From NCBI GenBank assembly GCA_018401055.1, contig JAGYLB010000126.1:124001-188000 (forward strand): DNA of 64,000 bases, in the 5' to 3' direction. This document shows, piece after piece, positions 13,595-21,805 of the stretch; the stretch's first letter is position 1; each line of letters begins with the position of its first letter. The notes below the pieces were generated by a model, which was given only the letters and a program-made list of their open reading frames with translations, searched no databases and was not told the DNA's origin. Origin of the DNA: Roseicyclus sp. Its GTDB lineage: Bacteria > Pseudomonadota > Alphaproteobacteria > Rhodobacterales > Rhodobacteraceae. Made by a program: the position numbers and the translations under genes.

Positions 13595-14927
13595 GAGAGT
13601 GTCCGATCTTCTGTGTAACTGGGGTTTGGTCCATGCTTCCTGAGAGGAGCAAGGACGATGACGATTTCCAAGGAACTGCTGGACGAACTACTGAAGGGCT
13701 GCGAGCGGCCTGAAGACCTGCTTGGCGATGCCGGGCTGATGAAAGAGCTCAAGATCAAGCTGATGGAACGGATGCTGGGGGCCGAGCTGACCGCGCATCT
13801 TGGCTATGAGGAGGGCAAGGACGCGCCTGTGGGGCAGGTCAACCGGCGCAACGGGACCTCCTCCAAGCGGTTGAAGGGGCAGGATGGCGAGGTGCCGATC
13901 GCGGTGCCGCGTGACCGTGACGGCAGTTTCGAACCTGAGCTGGTGAAGAAGGGCCAGACCCGGATTGACGGGATCGACGACAAAATCATTGGTCTCTATG
14001 CCGCTGGTCTGACGGTCCGTGATATCCGCGCCCACCTTGAGGATGTCTATGGTCTGCAGGTCTCGCCCGACCTGATCAGCCGCGTGACCGATGCCGTTCT
14101 GGACGAGGTCCGCGAGTGGCAGAGCCGGGCGCTGGAGCGGATGTATCCGATCGTCATTTTCGACGCGCTCCGGGTCAAGATCCGCGATGCCGACAGCCGG
14201 ATGGTGAAGAACAAGGCCGTTTACGTGGCCCTCGGCGTAACCCGTGACGGTGTGCGGGAAGTTCTGGGTCTGTGGATTGCTGAGAATGAAGGCGCCAAGT
14301 TCTGGCTGTCGGTGATGAATGAGCTGCGAAATCGGGGCGTGCAAGACGTGCTGATCGCGGTCGTTGACGGGCTGAAGGGTTTCCCCGAGGCCATCACCGC
14401 CGCCTTCCCGGACGCCATGGTCCAGACCTGTATCGTGCATCTGGTGCGCCATTCGCTGAACTTCTGCGCCTGGAAGGATCGCAAGGCGGTAGCCGCCGAT
14501 CTGCGCCGGATTTACGGGGCACCGACTGCCGATCGGGCTGAAGCTGAACTGGATGCGTTTGAAGAAAAATGGGCAGGGAAATATGCGTCCATCGCCCCGG
14601 CCTGGCGGCGGGCATGGCAGGAGGTGATCCCGTTCTTTGCCTTCGACCCGGCCATCCGCAAGATCATCTACACGACAAACGCCATAGAAAGTTTGAACCG
14701 TGTGATCCGCAAATCAATTAAGACGCGCGGCTCGTTCCCGACCGAGGAAGCCGCGACCAAGCTGATTTACCTGGCAATCCGCAACTTCGAAAAAGGCGGC
14801 AGAAATGTCCGAGAATGGTTTGCCGCCCGCAATCAATTCGCTATCATGTTCGAGGAGCGCTTCAATGCGTGACCGTATCTGAAACCCGCATGGGCCAACC
14901 CAGATACACAGAGTTCATGACACTCCC
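13595..14927 (+). mobile_element. IS256-family insertion sequence, 1333 bp, intact
   Basis: The ends are imperfect inverted repeats. The left end reads GAGAGTGTC, six variable bases, then TCTGTGTAACTGGG. The right end, reversed, reads GGGAGTGTC, six bases, then TCTGTGTATCTGGG. The boundaries are set by an exact 8-bp target duplication. The element holds one unbroken transposase gene. It sits in the second leucine-rich repeat of the host gene. Intact ends, an intact transposase and an unaltered duplication suggest a recent insertion. Confidence 0.93.
13658..14872 (+). CDS. IS256-family transposase
   Basis: This is a 404-residue mutator-type transposase with a DDE catalytic core: Asp in IVIFDALRVKIRD, Asp in VLIAVVDGLKGFPEA and Glu in YTTNAIESLNRVIRK. 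The conserved CIVHLVRHSL segment lies between the second Asp and the Glu. It moves its element by cut-and-paste or copy-out through a circular intermediate, as known for the family. The start follows GAGGAGCAAGGACG. It is unbroken, unlike many neighbours. Confidence 0.96.
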   Translation: MTISKELLDELLKGCERPEDLLGDAGLMKELKIKLMERMLGAELTAHLGYEEGKDAPVGQVNRRNGTSSKRLKGQDGEVPIAVPRDRDGSFEPELVKKGQTRIDGIDDKIIGLYAAGLTVRDIRAHLEDVYGLQVSPDLISRVTDAVLDEVREWQSRALERMYPIVIFDALRVKIRDADSRMVKNKAVYVALGVTRDGVREVLGLWIAENEGAKFWLSVMNELRNRGVQDVLIAVVDGLKGFPEAITAAFPDAMVQTCIVHLVRHSLNFCAWKDRKAVAADLRRIYGAPTADRAEAELDAFEEKWAGKYASIAPAWRRAWQEVIPFFAFDPAIRKIIYTTNAIESLNRVIRKSIKTRGSFPTEEAATKLIYLAIRNFEKGGRNVREWFAARNQFAIMFEERFNA

Positions 14928-14935
14928 GTCGTCGA
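14928..14935. repeat. IS target-site duplication, right copy
   Basis: GTCGTCGA directly follows the right inverted repeat and matches 13587-13594 exactly. The host reading frame resumes from here as VVDVTPLADLTALQ. Confidence 0.9.
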
Positions 14936-16398
14936 CGTCACACCCCTCGCGGACCTAACAGCGCTACAAAGGCTCGACCTCGACGACACAAAGGCCACTG
15001 ACATCACCCCCCTCGCTGGCCTTACCGCATTGCAGTGGCTCAGGCTCGACAATACACAGGTCGCCGACGTCACCGCCATCGCGGGCCTCTCCGAACTGAA
15101 GATGCTCTGGCTCGATGGATCGCAAGTCACGAACATTCACCCCATTGCTGACCTCACCGCGCTCATGTCGCTCTGGCTCAGCAACACAAACGTCGCCGAT
15201 ATCACCCCCGTCGAACGCTTCGCCAAGCTACAATCGCTCGGGCTAGGCGAACTTCAGATCGGCGACATCATGCCCCTCGCGGGCCTCGAGGCACTACAGG
15301 CGCTTGACCTCAGCGGCACACAGGTCGCCGACCTGCGCCTCCTTCGCAATATGGCTAAGTTGGGGGGGCACAAAAATACGGGCCTCTGGTTCTACCACAC
15401 CCCCGCCCTGCGCGATCCCGAACTGGCGCGGTTGTCGGAGATCGAGGACGATCAGACGCGCACCAAAGAAACGCTGGCCTATCTGCGCACGCTGCCACCT
15501 TGGCCAGAGCCTTTGCCGTGGGAGGTCGAGCAGACCCGCAAGGCCGCCCCTGCCCCGGACCCGGCCTTGCCCTTGCGGGTTGTGGACGGGGCGATCGACC
15601 TGCTGTCGGCGCCACTGGAGCGGCCGGAAGATGATCTGCTGCGCACCACACTTTTCGACGAGCTGGAGGAGCGGGTCGAAGATCTGATCCGCATCTCGGC
15701 CAATCAGGACGACGGTATCTACCGGGAGGCCTGTCGGCTGCGCGACCGCCTGCAAGGCGGCTTGAGCGCGATGGAGCCGGTGCGGGTGCATCTGTGCATC
15801 GAGGCGTTGCGCCGGGCGCATCGGCAGCTTGCGCCAACAGCGGACCGGGACTTGGCGCAAACGCTGGCGGTCGTACTGGACATCGGGCCCGGACTGACGC
15901 TCGGCACGAAAGAGGTCACCTTGCTGCTGGACCGGATCCGGGAAAACCAACTGTTGCGCCGCGATCAGGCGGAGATCGAGGCTGAAACCCGGTTGGCAGA
16001 GGCGATTGCCGAAAGCCCGCTCGCGGCACAGCAGGTGGCCTCCATCGCGCGGGCGGCGGCGGATGGTTCGGTCGAGGATCAGTTCAGCGGATTGCGAACG
16101 CCCTTGGTGCGCAACTGGATGCTCATTCTGGCCACCAGTGGCATCGTGCAGGCAAGCGTGCAGGGCGTTGTTGGAAATGCCAGCTATGAGGCCCTGAAAT
16201 GGTTGGTGGCCAACGCAGATGATGCCCTGATCATCGCAAGGTTCTGGGGCGAGCCGGTGTTGTCATGGCTGAGTGCCGATCCTGCACCGCGCGCGCGAGA
16301 TGACGGAGGCGGGCCGACACATTGCGGCCAAGGTCCGGCGCTCGTGAGACAACCCTGCCGCCCAGCAGCCTCAAGAGAATCACCGAGAAACGGAAAAG

Positions 16399-16475
16399 TG
16401 GCGCGGTTGACGGGGCTCGAACCCGCGACCCCCGGCGTGACAGGCCGGTACTCTAACCAACTGAGCTACAACCGC
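16399..16475 (-). tRNA. tRNA-Asp (anticodon GTC), copy 2
   Basis: The cloverleaf is identical to the copy at 13141-13216 except for one additional G in the variable loop. CCA is encoded. The copies are in the same orientation and lie at the two ends of the interrupted leucine-rich-repeat gene, which suggests a tandem duplication or an integrated cassette. Confidence 0.96.
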
Positions 16476-16543
16476 GCGTGAGGGGTCGTTTAGGTTCCCG
16501 CGTTCGGGCCGTCAAGCGCCCTTTCGCGCGGCCCGCCGGTTTT

Positions 16544-17502
16544 TCAGCTTCGCCGGATCGGCCGGTCTGATGCCAGCGCGCGGCCCTGTGCCCGCTCGCG
16601 CGCGAAGACGTAAAGCCCCGCCCCCGCGATCAGCACGATCCCCACCCAGACCGCCGCGCGTGGCACCTCGCCAAAGATCAGCCAGCCCCACAAGATGGCC
16701 AGCGGCAAGGCGGCATATTCATAAGACGCCACCACCGAGGCCGTGCCCAGCTTGTAGGCCATGCCCATGCAATAGCCGATCATCGCCGACATCACCCCGA
16801 TCAGCACGAAGACCGGCAGATCGGCGGTCGCAGGCCAGACCCAAGCCCTGAGCAAGAACACCACCGACGGATGCGTCGCCCCTTCGGCGAAGCGGCCATC
16901 GCCCGCCACGATGAAAACAGCGCCGAAAAGCCGAGGAAACTCGCCTGGATATAGACCGCCATGGCCGAGGCGGTGGAGCGCGCGCCCAGCTTGCGCGTCA
17001 GCACCTGCATCCACGAATAGCAGGCCGCCGCCGCCAGCGGCAACAAAAGGCTCGCCCGCCCGATATCGCCCCAGTCCACGCCCGGCGCCATCATCACCGC
17101 GACCCCCGCCAACCCCACGACGATCGCGGTCAGCCGGTGACGCCCGACAGGCTCGCCCAGCACCGGAATGGCCAGAAGCGTGATGAACAGCGGTGCCACG
17201 AAGAACAGCGCGGTGGCCGCCGCCAGCGGCATCACCGCAAGCGCGGCGAAGAACGTCATGTTCGAGATCATCACCAGCCCGGCCCGAAGCGCATGCAGCC
17301 CCGGCCGGTCGGTGCGCAACAGGGCCAGCCCGCCTTCGTGGTAGAGAAAGGCCATGCTGACCGTCAGCGCTACGACCGAGCGGAAGAACACCGTCTGATG
17401 CAGCGGGTAATCGCCCGACAAGAGCTTGATCCCGCTGTCATTGACCGAGCCGCAAAACACCGCGACCAGAACGAAGAGGATCGCGCGGGCCTGCGGGCTC
17501 AT
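16544..17502 (-). CDS. EamA/DMT-family transporter (frameshifted)
   Basis: This is a membrane protein of the drug/metabolite transporter superfamily with two EamA repeats and about ten hydrophobic segments over roughly 315 residues. The N-terminal half begins MSPQARAILFVLVAVFCGS and includes FFAALAVMPLAAATALFF. The C-terminal half holds GTASVVASYEYAALPLAILWGWLIFGE, typical of the second repeat. One break near 16905 separates the halves. The ATG overlaps the stop of a short upstream reading frame (ATGA). The substrate cannot be told. Confidence 0.88.
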
Positions 17503-17687
17503 CTGCGGGGTCTGCCCTTTGCACCATCGGCAATGAGACCGCTGTCGGCACATGTTACAAGCCGCGCAGCGAAGACGCCCTCCGGACCCAGCGCGTCAAT
17601 CGCCACCAGATCCGACAGCACGCCCGCGCCCCGGCCATTGAGCATCGCCGCCGGTGCCGCGACGCGGGGGGCGCCACGGGGCGGCAA
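17499..17687 (-). CDS. Possible short protein upstream of the EamA gene
   Basis: This reading frame of about 62 residues (AAMLNGRGAGVLSDLVAIDA...) ends in a 4-base ATGA overlap with the EamA start, which suggests translation. The same frame extends upstream to about 17770 (IPDAQPAIAALRAATWHEA), but an ATG there is one frame away, so a start may be hidden by a base error. I do not recognise the product, and high GC makes spurious frames common. Confidence 0.3.
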   Translation of the reverse strand: MPPRGAPRVAAPAAMLNGRGAGVLSDLVAIDALGPEGVFAARLVTCADSGLIADGAKGRPRR

Positions 17688-17849
17688 CCCCGCGCACGCT
17701 TCGTGCCAAGTCGCGGCACGTAACGCCGCGATGGCAGGCTGAGCGTCGGGGATGCCGGGCGGATCATCATGAGGCGCACCCTGCCCCGACGCGCGCGCGG
17801 CGGCAATGGGTCGCCGCAGGGACCTGCGCCGGTAGCGGCCTTGCGCGCC

Positions 17850-19205
17850 TCAGGGCCGCGCGATCTTGCCCCACAAGGCAAGGGCTGCGCGCGGATCGAT
17901 GCCCATCTGCGCATCCGCAACCTTGAAGGTCGACACCTCGGAGGTCAGGTTCTCCGATGCCTGCGCCAGCGCCTTGGCCGCCGAGGTGGTCTGCACCACC
18001 ATATCCGCGTTTTCCTGCGTCACCCGGTCCAACTGGCCGACCGCCCCATTGATCTGGGTCAGTGTGGCCGATTGCGCCGCGATTTCGGCGGCCGTGCGCG
18101 CCATGGTTTCGGACAGATGCTCGATCCCGCTGAACACGCCGCCCAATTCGCGGCCGGCATTGTTGACCAGTTCCACCCCATCGGCCACATGGCGGCCGCT
18201 TTCATCGACCAGCTCGGCGATTTCGCGGGCGCTGTCCGAACTGCGCTGCGACAATTGCCGCACTTCGGAGGCGACGACGGCAAAACCGCGTCCCGCAGAC
18301 CCGGCGCGCGCAGCCTCGATCGCGGCATTGAGCGCAAGCAGGTTGGTCTGCACGGCAATCGCGTCGATGGTGCTGACGATATGGGAAATCCGACCTGACG
18401 ATTTCTGGATCCTGGTCATCGCCTCCATCACGTCCTCGACCAGTTTGCTGCTCCCCGCGGCCTTGTTGCGGGTCTCGGAGGCGATGGCGTCGGCGCGCTG
18501 CGCATCCTCGACAGCGCTTTTCACGGTCTGGGTGAGCTGTGCAACGGCGGCGGCGGTTTGGCCAAGAGCCGAGGCTTGCGTGGTCGTGCGATCGGAGAGA
18601 TCCGAGGACAGCCCGCCAATCGTGCCGCTGATGGTGCCGACCGTATCGGTCACGAGCGACAAACGTCCGACCAGCGCCCGCCAGCCTGCGGAGGTGCGGT
18701 TGAATGCCTCGCCCAGAATCGCGAGATCGGGCAGATCGCTGACCGCAAGCTGACAGGTCAGATCACCGTCGCGCAACCGCTCGAGCCCATGAGCGAGGTC
18801 CTCGATCACCTGACGCCGCTTGGTCACGTCGGTGGCGATCTTGATGATGCGGCTCACCCGGCCTGTGGGGTCGAAGACGGGCGCATAGGTCGCCCGAATC
18901 CAGATCGTCTGTCCGGTGCGGGTGATACGGGGAAATTGGTCGGTAAAGCTCTGGCCCGAGCGCAGCTTTTCCCAGAACCCCGCATACTCGGGGCTGCGCG
19001 CATAATCTGGGGCTACGAACATCTTGTGATGCTGGCCCACGATCTCGCCGGCCGTGTAGCCCAGCGCCCCGAGGAAATTGGCATTGGCCTCCAAGATGAT
19101 CCCGTCCACGGTAAAGTGGATCACTGCCTGTGTGGCATCGACCATGCGCAACAGGGCGGATTGGGCTTCGTCGATGGCGGGATCGGAATGGGCGCTGTCG
19201 AGCAT
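17850..19205 (-). CDS. Soluble PAS-containing methyl-accepting chemotaxis protein
   Basis: The 451-residue chemoreceptor has no membrane segment and is probably cytoplasmic. A PAS domain occupies about residues 20-140 ([25 protein letters not shown]...), ending in PAC-type [12 protein letters not shown]. The signalling domain follows, with its hairpin tip at about residues 280-330: [39 protein letters not shown]. It would pass a signal sensed by PAS, perhaps redox or oxygen through a cofactor, to CheA/CheW. The frame is intact. No che genes are nearby. Confidence 0.93.
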   Translation of the reverse strand: MLDSAHSDPAIDEAQSALLRMVDATQAVIHFTVDGIILEANANFLGALGYTAGEIVGQHHKMFVAPDYARSPEYAGFWEKLRSGQSFTDQFPRITRTGQTIWIRATYAPVFDPTGRVSRIIKIATDVTKRRQVIEDLAHGLERLRDGDLTCQLAVSDLPDLAILGEAFNRTSAGWRALVGRLSLVTDTVGTISGTIGGLSSDLSDRTTTQASALGQTAAAVAQLTQTVKSAVEDAQRADAIASETRNKAAGSSKLVEDVMEAMTRIQKSSGRISHIVSTIDAIAVQTNLLALNAAIEAARAGSAGRGFAVVASEVRQLSQRSSDSAREIAELVDESGRHVADGVELVNNAGRELGGVFSGIEHLSETMARTAAEIAAQSATLTQINGAVGQLDRVTQENADMVVQTTSAAKALAQASENLTSEVSTFKVADAQMGIDPRAALALWGKIARP

Positions 19206-19360
19206 GATCTTGTCCTGTAGGAAGTGTTGCCACAGACAACGCCCAAAGATCGAAAAGTTTTAGCCCCCGACGACCAATCCCGCGCGGCTTGACCGCGCGC
19301 GGTCCCGGCGCGTCCGCCTGTGGCGATCAAACCTTTGATTCTATTGTGACTTGATGGGCT

Positions 19361-19436
<76 letters not shown>

Positions 19437-19534
19437 GGGCGCGTGCGTGATAGCCGCTTGGGCCGTGGCGGGCAAGCCCGTCAGCGCATGTCTGCGGTGC
19501 GCTCAGGTTCAGCGCAGCGAACGTACAGGAAGGA

Positions 19535-19609
19535 TGGTGGGTGATGAGGGATTTGAACCCCCGACATCTTCGATGTGAACGAAGCGCTCTACCACTGAGC
19601 TAATCACCC
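19535..19609 (-). tRNA. tRNA-Val (anticodon CAC)
   Basis: The minus strand gives acceptor GGGTGAT, anticodon stem CTTCG/CGAAG with loop TTCACAT (anticodon CAC), T-loop TTCAAAT and encoded CCA. It reads GUG. It is closely similar to the neighbouring valine tRNA and probably arose from it by duplication and anticodon change. Confidence 0.95.
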
Positions 19610-19626
19610 GCCGGGTGGATGGGTCT

Positions 19627-20123
19627 TTAGCCATCCTCATCCGGGTCTGCAAGGGGGCTTTCGTCTCCCTTGGACCCGCTCGGACCGGGGCGGCGCAGCT
19701 TGAGAGTCAGGATGTCGGGCCCATCGGCATCGGGCTTGCGACGCTTGACCGACAGCTTGCCGAGCGGCGGCAGCACCAGTTCGTCTGTGCGGTCGAGCGC
19801 ACGGCCCAGTTCCTCGAGCACGAGGTCCAGCACGACCTTGGCATCAGACTTCTTGAGCGCAGTGCGCTCGGCCACCGCTTCGATCAGATCGGCGCGCTTG
19901 AAGCGCGTATCGGCTCCGCCATCGCCCTCGGTTTTGGCGGTCGGCGGCGGCGCGGCGGTATCGACCGCGCGCAGATGCACGCGCGCCTCGGCGGGCGGGC
20001 TCGCCACGGTCTCGGGCTCCGGGGCGGCGCGGCGGCGGCGCGCTTTCCGGCTGTCCGACGCTTGGGCCCGGCGGCAGTCGCCTTGGCGGCGGTCTTGGGT
20101 GTGGTCTTGCGGCTGGTCGCCAT
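19627..20123 (-). CDS. HU-family DNA-binding protein with basic N-terminal tail (frameshifted)
   Basis: The C-terminal ~90 residues resemble HU/IHF: RADLIEAVAERTALKKSDAKVVLDLVLEELGRAL and the strand region LPPLGKLSVKRRKPDADGPD, with a short arm. Ahead of it lies a Lys/Ala/Pro-rich tail (MATSRKTTPKTAAKATAAG...), like eukaryotic H1 tails or other tailed bacterial HU proteins. A break near 20040, in a run of CGC/GCC, separates tail and core. The protein would be a nucleoid-associated factor. The start at 20123 is the only ATG giving the basic tail. Confidence 0.75.
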
Positions 20124-20241
20124 GCTGTCCTCCCTGCGGCCGATGCACCGTTGCAAGCAGCCAGAAATGGTCTTTGCGCGCCATGCTATCGAAGGTTGCG
20201 CAACGGGACCAGACATCACTGGCGGCCCCTGCGCGAAACGA

Positions 20242-21027
20242 TCATGTAGCCCTTGCCGCCAGACGGATGCGGCGCTGATCCCAGCGCGGCCAGCCGATCA
20301 GCTCGGACATGGTGACGAACTGGTAACCCCGCGCGACCAAGGCATCGAGCGTGGCAGGCATCGCGTTCACCGTGCCGCTCTGGATGTCATGGGCCAGAAT
20401 CACCGCGCCGGGATGTGCGGCATTGACGATCCGGCTGGTCACGACCGACGCCCCCGGACGGCGCCAATCCTGCGGATCGACCGACCACAGCACCGTGGGC
20501 AGGTTGCGTTCGCGGTGCACCATCAGGCGCTGGCGCCCCGACAGATTGCCGTAAGGCGGGCGCATGGTGACGGGCGGGCGGCCGACTGCGTCGAAAACCG
20601 CCTGCGTGGTCCGGTCCAGCTCGGACAGGATGGCCGCATCGCCAAGGCCAGACAGGCTCGGATGTGACCATGTGTGATTGCCGATCTCATGTCCGGCCTC
20701 GGCAATGCGGCGGGTCAGGTCGGGCTGGCGCACCACACGGGATCCGATCACGTAGAAGGTCACCCGGATCTGGCGTGCCGAAAGGATATCAAGAAGTTGC
20801 GGGGTGAGGCTCGAGTGCGGGCCATCGTCGAAGGTCAACGCCACCAGCGGCCGAGCGGTACGCACGCGGGTGATCGTGGCCTGATCGCCATGGGTGATGT
20901 CGCCGGGCAAGGTGATGGCCGGTTGGGTACGCGATTGTTGCGCAGCACCCGGACGCGCGAGAAAGGGTGTGGCGAGCGCCGCACCGGTAGCCAGCAATAT
21001 ACGCCGGCGGGAATGGCTTTGGGTCAT
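20242..21027 (-). CDS. Polysaccharide deacetylase family protein (Tat-exported)
   Basis: The 261-residue protein has a twin-arginine-type leader (HSRRRILLATGAALATPFLA) and an NodB homology domain. The catalytic motifs are TFDDGPH (motif 1), HEIGNHTWSHPSL (motif 2, HxxxH metal site), RPPYGN (motif 3) and a late HDIQSGT. It would remove N-acetyl groups from a cell-envelope or exopolysaccharide substrate in the periplasm. The reading frame is intact. The start at 21027 places the RRR motif at residues 7-9. Confidence 0.88.
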   Translation of the reverse strand: MTQSHSRRRILLATGAALATPFLARPGAAQQSRTQPAITLPGDITHGDQATITRVRTARPLVALTFDDGPHSSLTPQLLDILSARQIRVTFYVIGSRVVRQPDLTRRIAEAGHEIGNHTWSHPSLSGLGDAAILSELDRTTQAVFDAVGRPPVTMRPPYGNLSGRQRLMVHRERNLPTVLWSVDPQDWRRPGASVVTSRIVNAAHPGAVILAHDIQSGTVNAMPATLDALVARGYQFVTMSELIGWPRWDQRRIRLAARAT

Positions 21028-21283
21028 GTCCTGCTGTCCCTCGGGCGCGATTTTTGCGCCACAGTGCCGTCGGCACCGGGCACCCGCAAGGGCGACCGCC
21101 CCCCGGAACGACATCCGCAGCAACGACCGCGATATGGTTGCAACAGGCAAGGCAACCGCTGACGCGCCCCAAGACGGGACTGCGGCGCGCAAAGGGGCCG
21201 AAAAGGCACGTGCCAGAGGGTGGCAAAAAAGAAAAACGCTTGACCGTCAGATCCATCAACGACGACATGAAACGGTCTGCAAA

Positions 21284-21299
21284 ACACTTGGGGAAGTGT
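21284..21299 (+). promoter_or_regulatory. Hairpin holding the ribosome-binding site of the next gene
   Basis: ACACTT and AAGTGT flank GGGG directly before the ATG at 21301. The G-rich loop and following AAG form the probable Shine-Dalgarno sequence, so the hairpin could affect translation start. It may be chance. Confidence 0.3.
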
Positions 21300-21300
21300 C

Positions 21301-21729
21301 ATGAAGAAAATCTTTGCCGCCACGGCGGTGTCCGTCGTCCTTGTGGTCGGGTCTGTGCACGCCCAGACATTGGAGCCGCAAATGTCAGCACAAGACGTTC
21401 GCGCCGCAATAGACCCCAATCCCGCGCATATGCTGGTGCCGATCCTGATGATGATCTTCCTGGTGGCGGCAACCAGCAACGGGGCTGGCGCTGCTGGCCC
21501 CGTCGCAGTCAGCGATGAACGGCTGAAAACTGAAATTCGGCCGGTGGGCCAGACCGTCCATGGCCTGACGCTTTATGAATTCCGGTATATCGGCCAGCCG
21601 GAACTCTGGCGCGGTGTGATGGCGCAAGAGGTGGCCGAAATCATGCCCAGCGCCGTGCATCGGCACCACACCGGCTATCTGATGGTGGATTATGACGCTC
21701 TTGGGACCGCCATGGAGCGGGCGAACTGA
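21301..21729 (+). CDS. Secreted protein with S74-like chaperone segment
   Basis: The 142-residue protein has a signal peptide (MKKIFAATAVSVVLVVGSVHA) and a hydrophobic stretch near residues 45-65. Its C-terminal half, SDERLKTEIRPVGQTVHGLTLYEFRYIG...GVMAQEV, resembles the Peptidase_S74 intramolecular chaperone domain found at the ends of tail fibres and spike proteins. Here it lacks an obvious fibre, so it may be a stand-alone surface or periplasmic protein. The frame is intact. Confidence 0.75.
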   Translation: MKKIFAATAVSVVLVVGSVHAQTLEPQMSAQDVRAAIDPNPAHMLVPILMMIFLVAATSNGAGAAGPVAVSDERLKTEIRPVGQTVHGLTLYEFRYIGQPELWRGVMAQEVAEIMPSAVHRHHTGYLMVDYDALGTAMERAN

Positions 21730-21742
21730 TCGGCCGGCTTGA

Positions 21743-21786
21743 CTGAATATAAAATGGGCGCGCGCCAGAGTCTGCAGCGCGCCCAT
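21743..21786 (-). terminator. Terminator of lon (minus strand)
   Basis: A perfect 10-bp stem ATGGGCGCGC/GCGCGCCCAT with a 13-base loop is followed on the minus strand by TTTATATT. It lies 20 bases after the lon stop. Confidence 0.7.
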
Positions 21787-21805
21787 CTTGTAACGATACC
21801 GACGC

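Larger units (their letters stand above)
13347..16347 (+). pseudogene. Leucine-rich-repeat protein gene interrupted by IS256-type element
   Basis: Removing the 1333-bp element and one copy of its target duplication gives a continuous reading frame of about 550 residues. It has eight 22-residue leucine-rich repeats of the form LTALQxLxLSxTQVADITPLAG. These are followed by a proline-containing linker (WPEPLPWEVEQTRKAAPAPD) and a helical C-terminal domain of about 270 residues with acidic and Arg-rich stretches. Near the end is a moderately hydrophobic region (WMLILATSGIVQASVQGVV). A further one-base break near 16277 hides the likely end (ILHRAREMTEAGRHIAAKVRRS). As found, the gene encodes only a truncated repeat fragment. 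Two tRNA-Asp copies bracket it. Function is unknown. Confidence 0.8.

Noticed and set aside
16348..16481. LRR reading frame extended into the tRNA-Asp gene
   Set aside because: The extension arises from the break near 16277. The alternative frame ends in a natural stop at 16345 before the tRNA.
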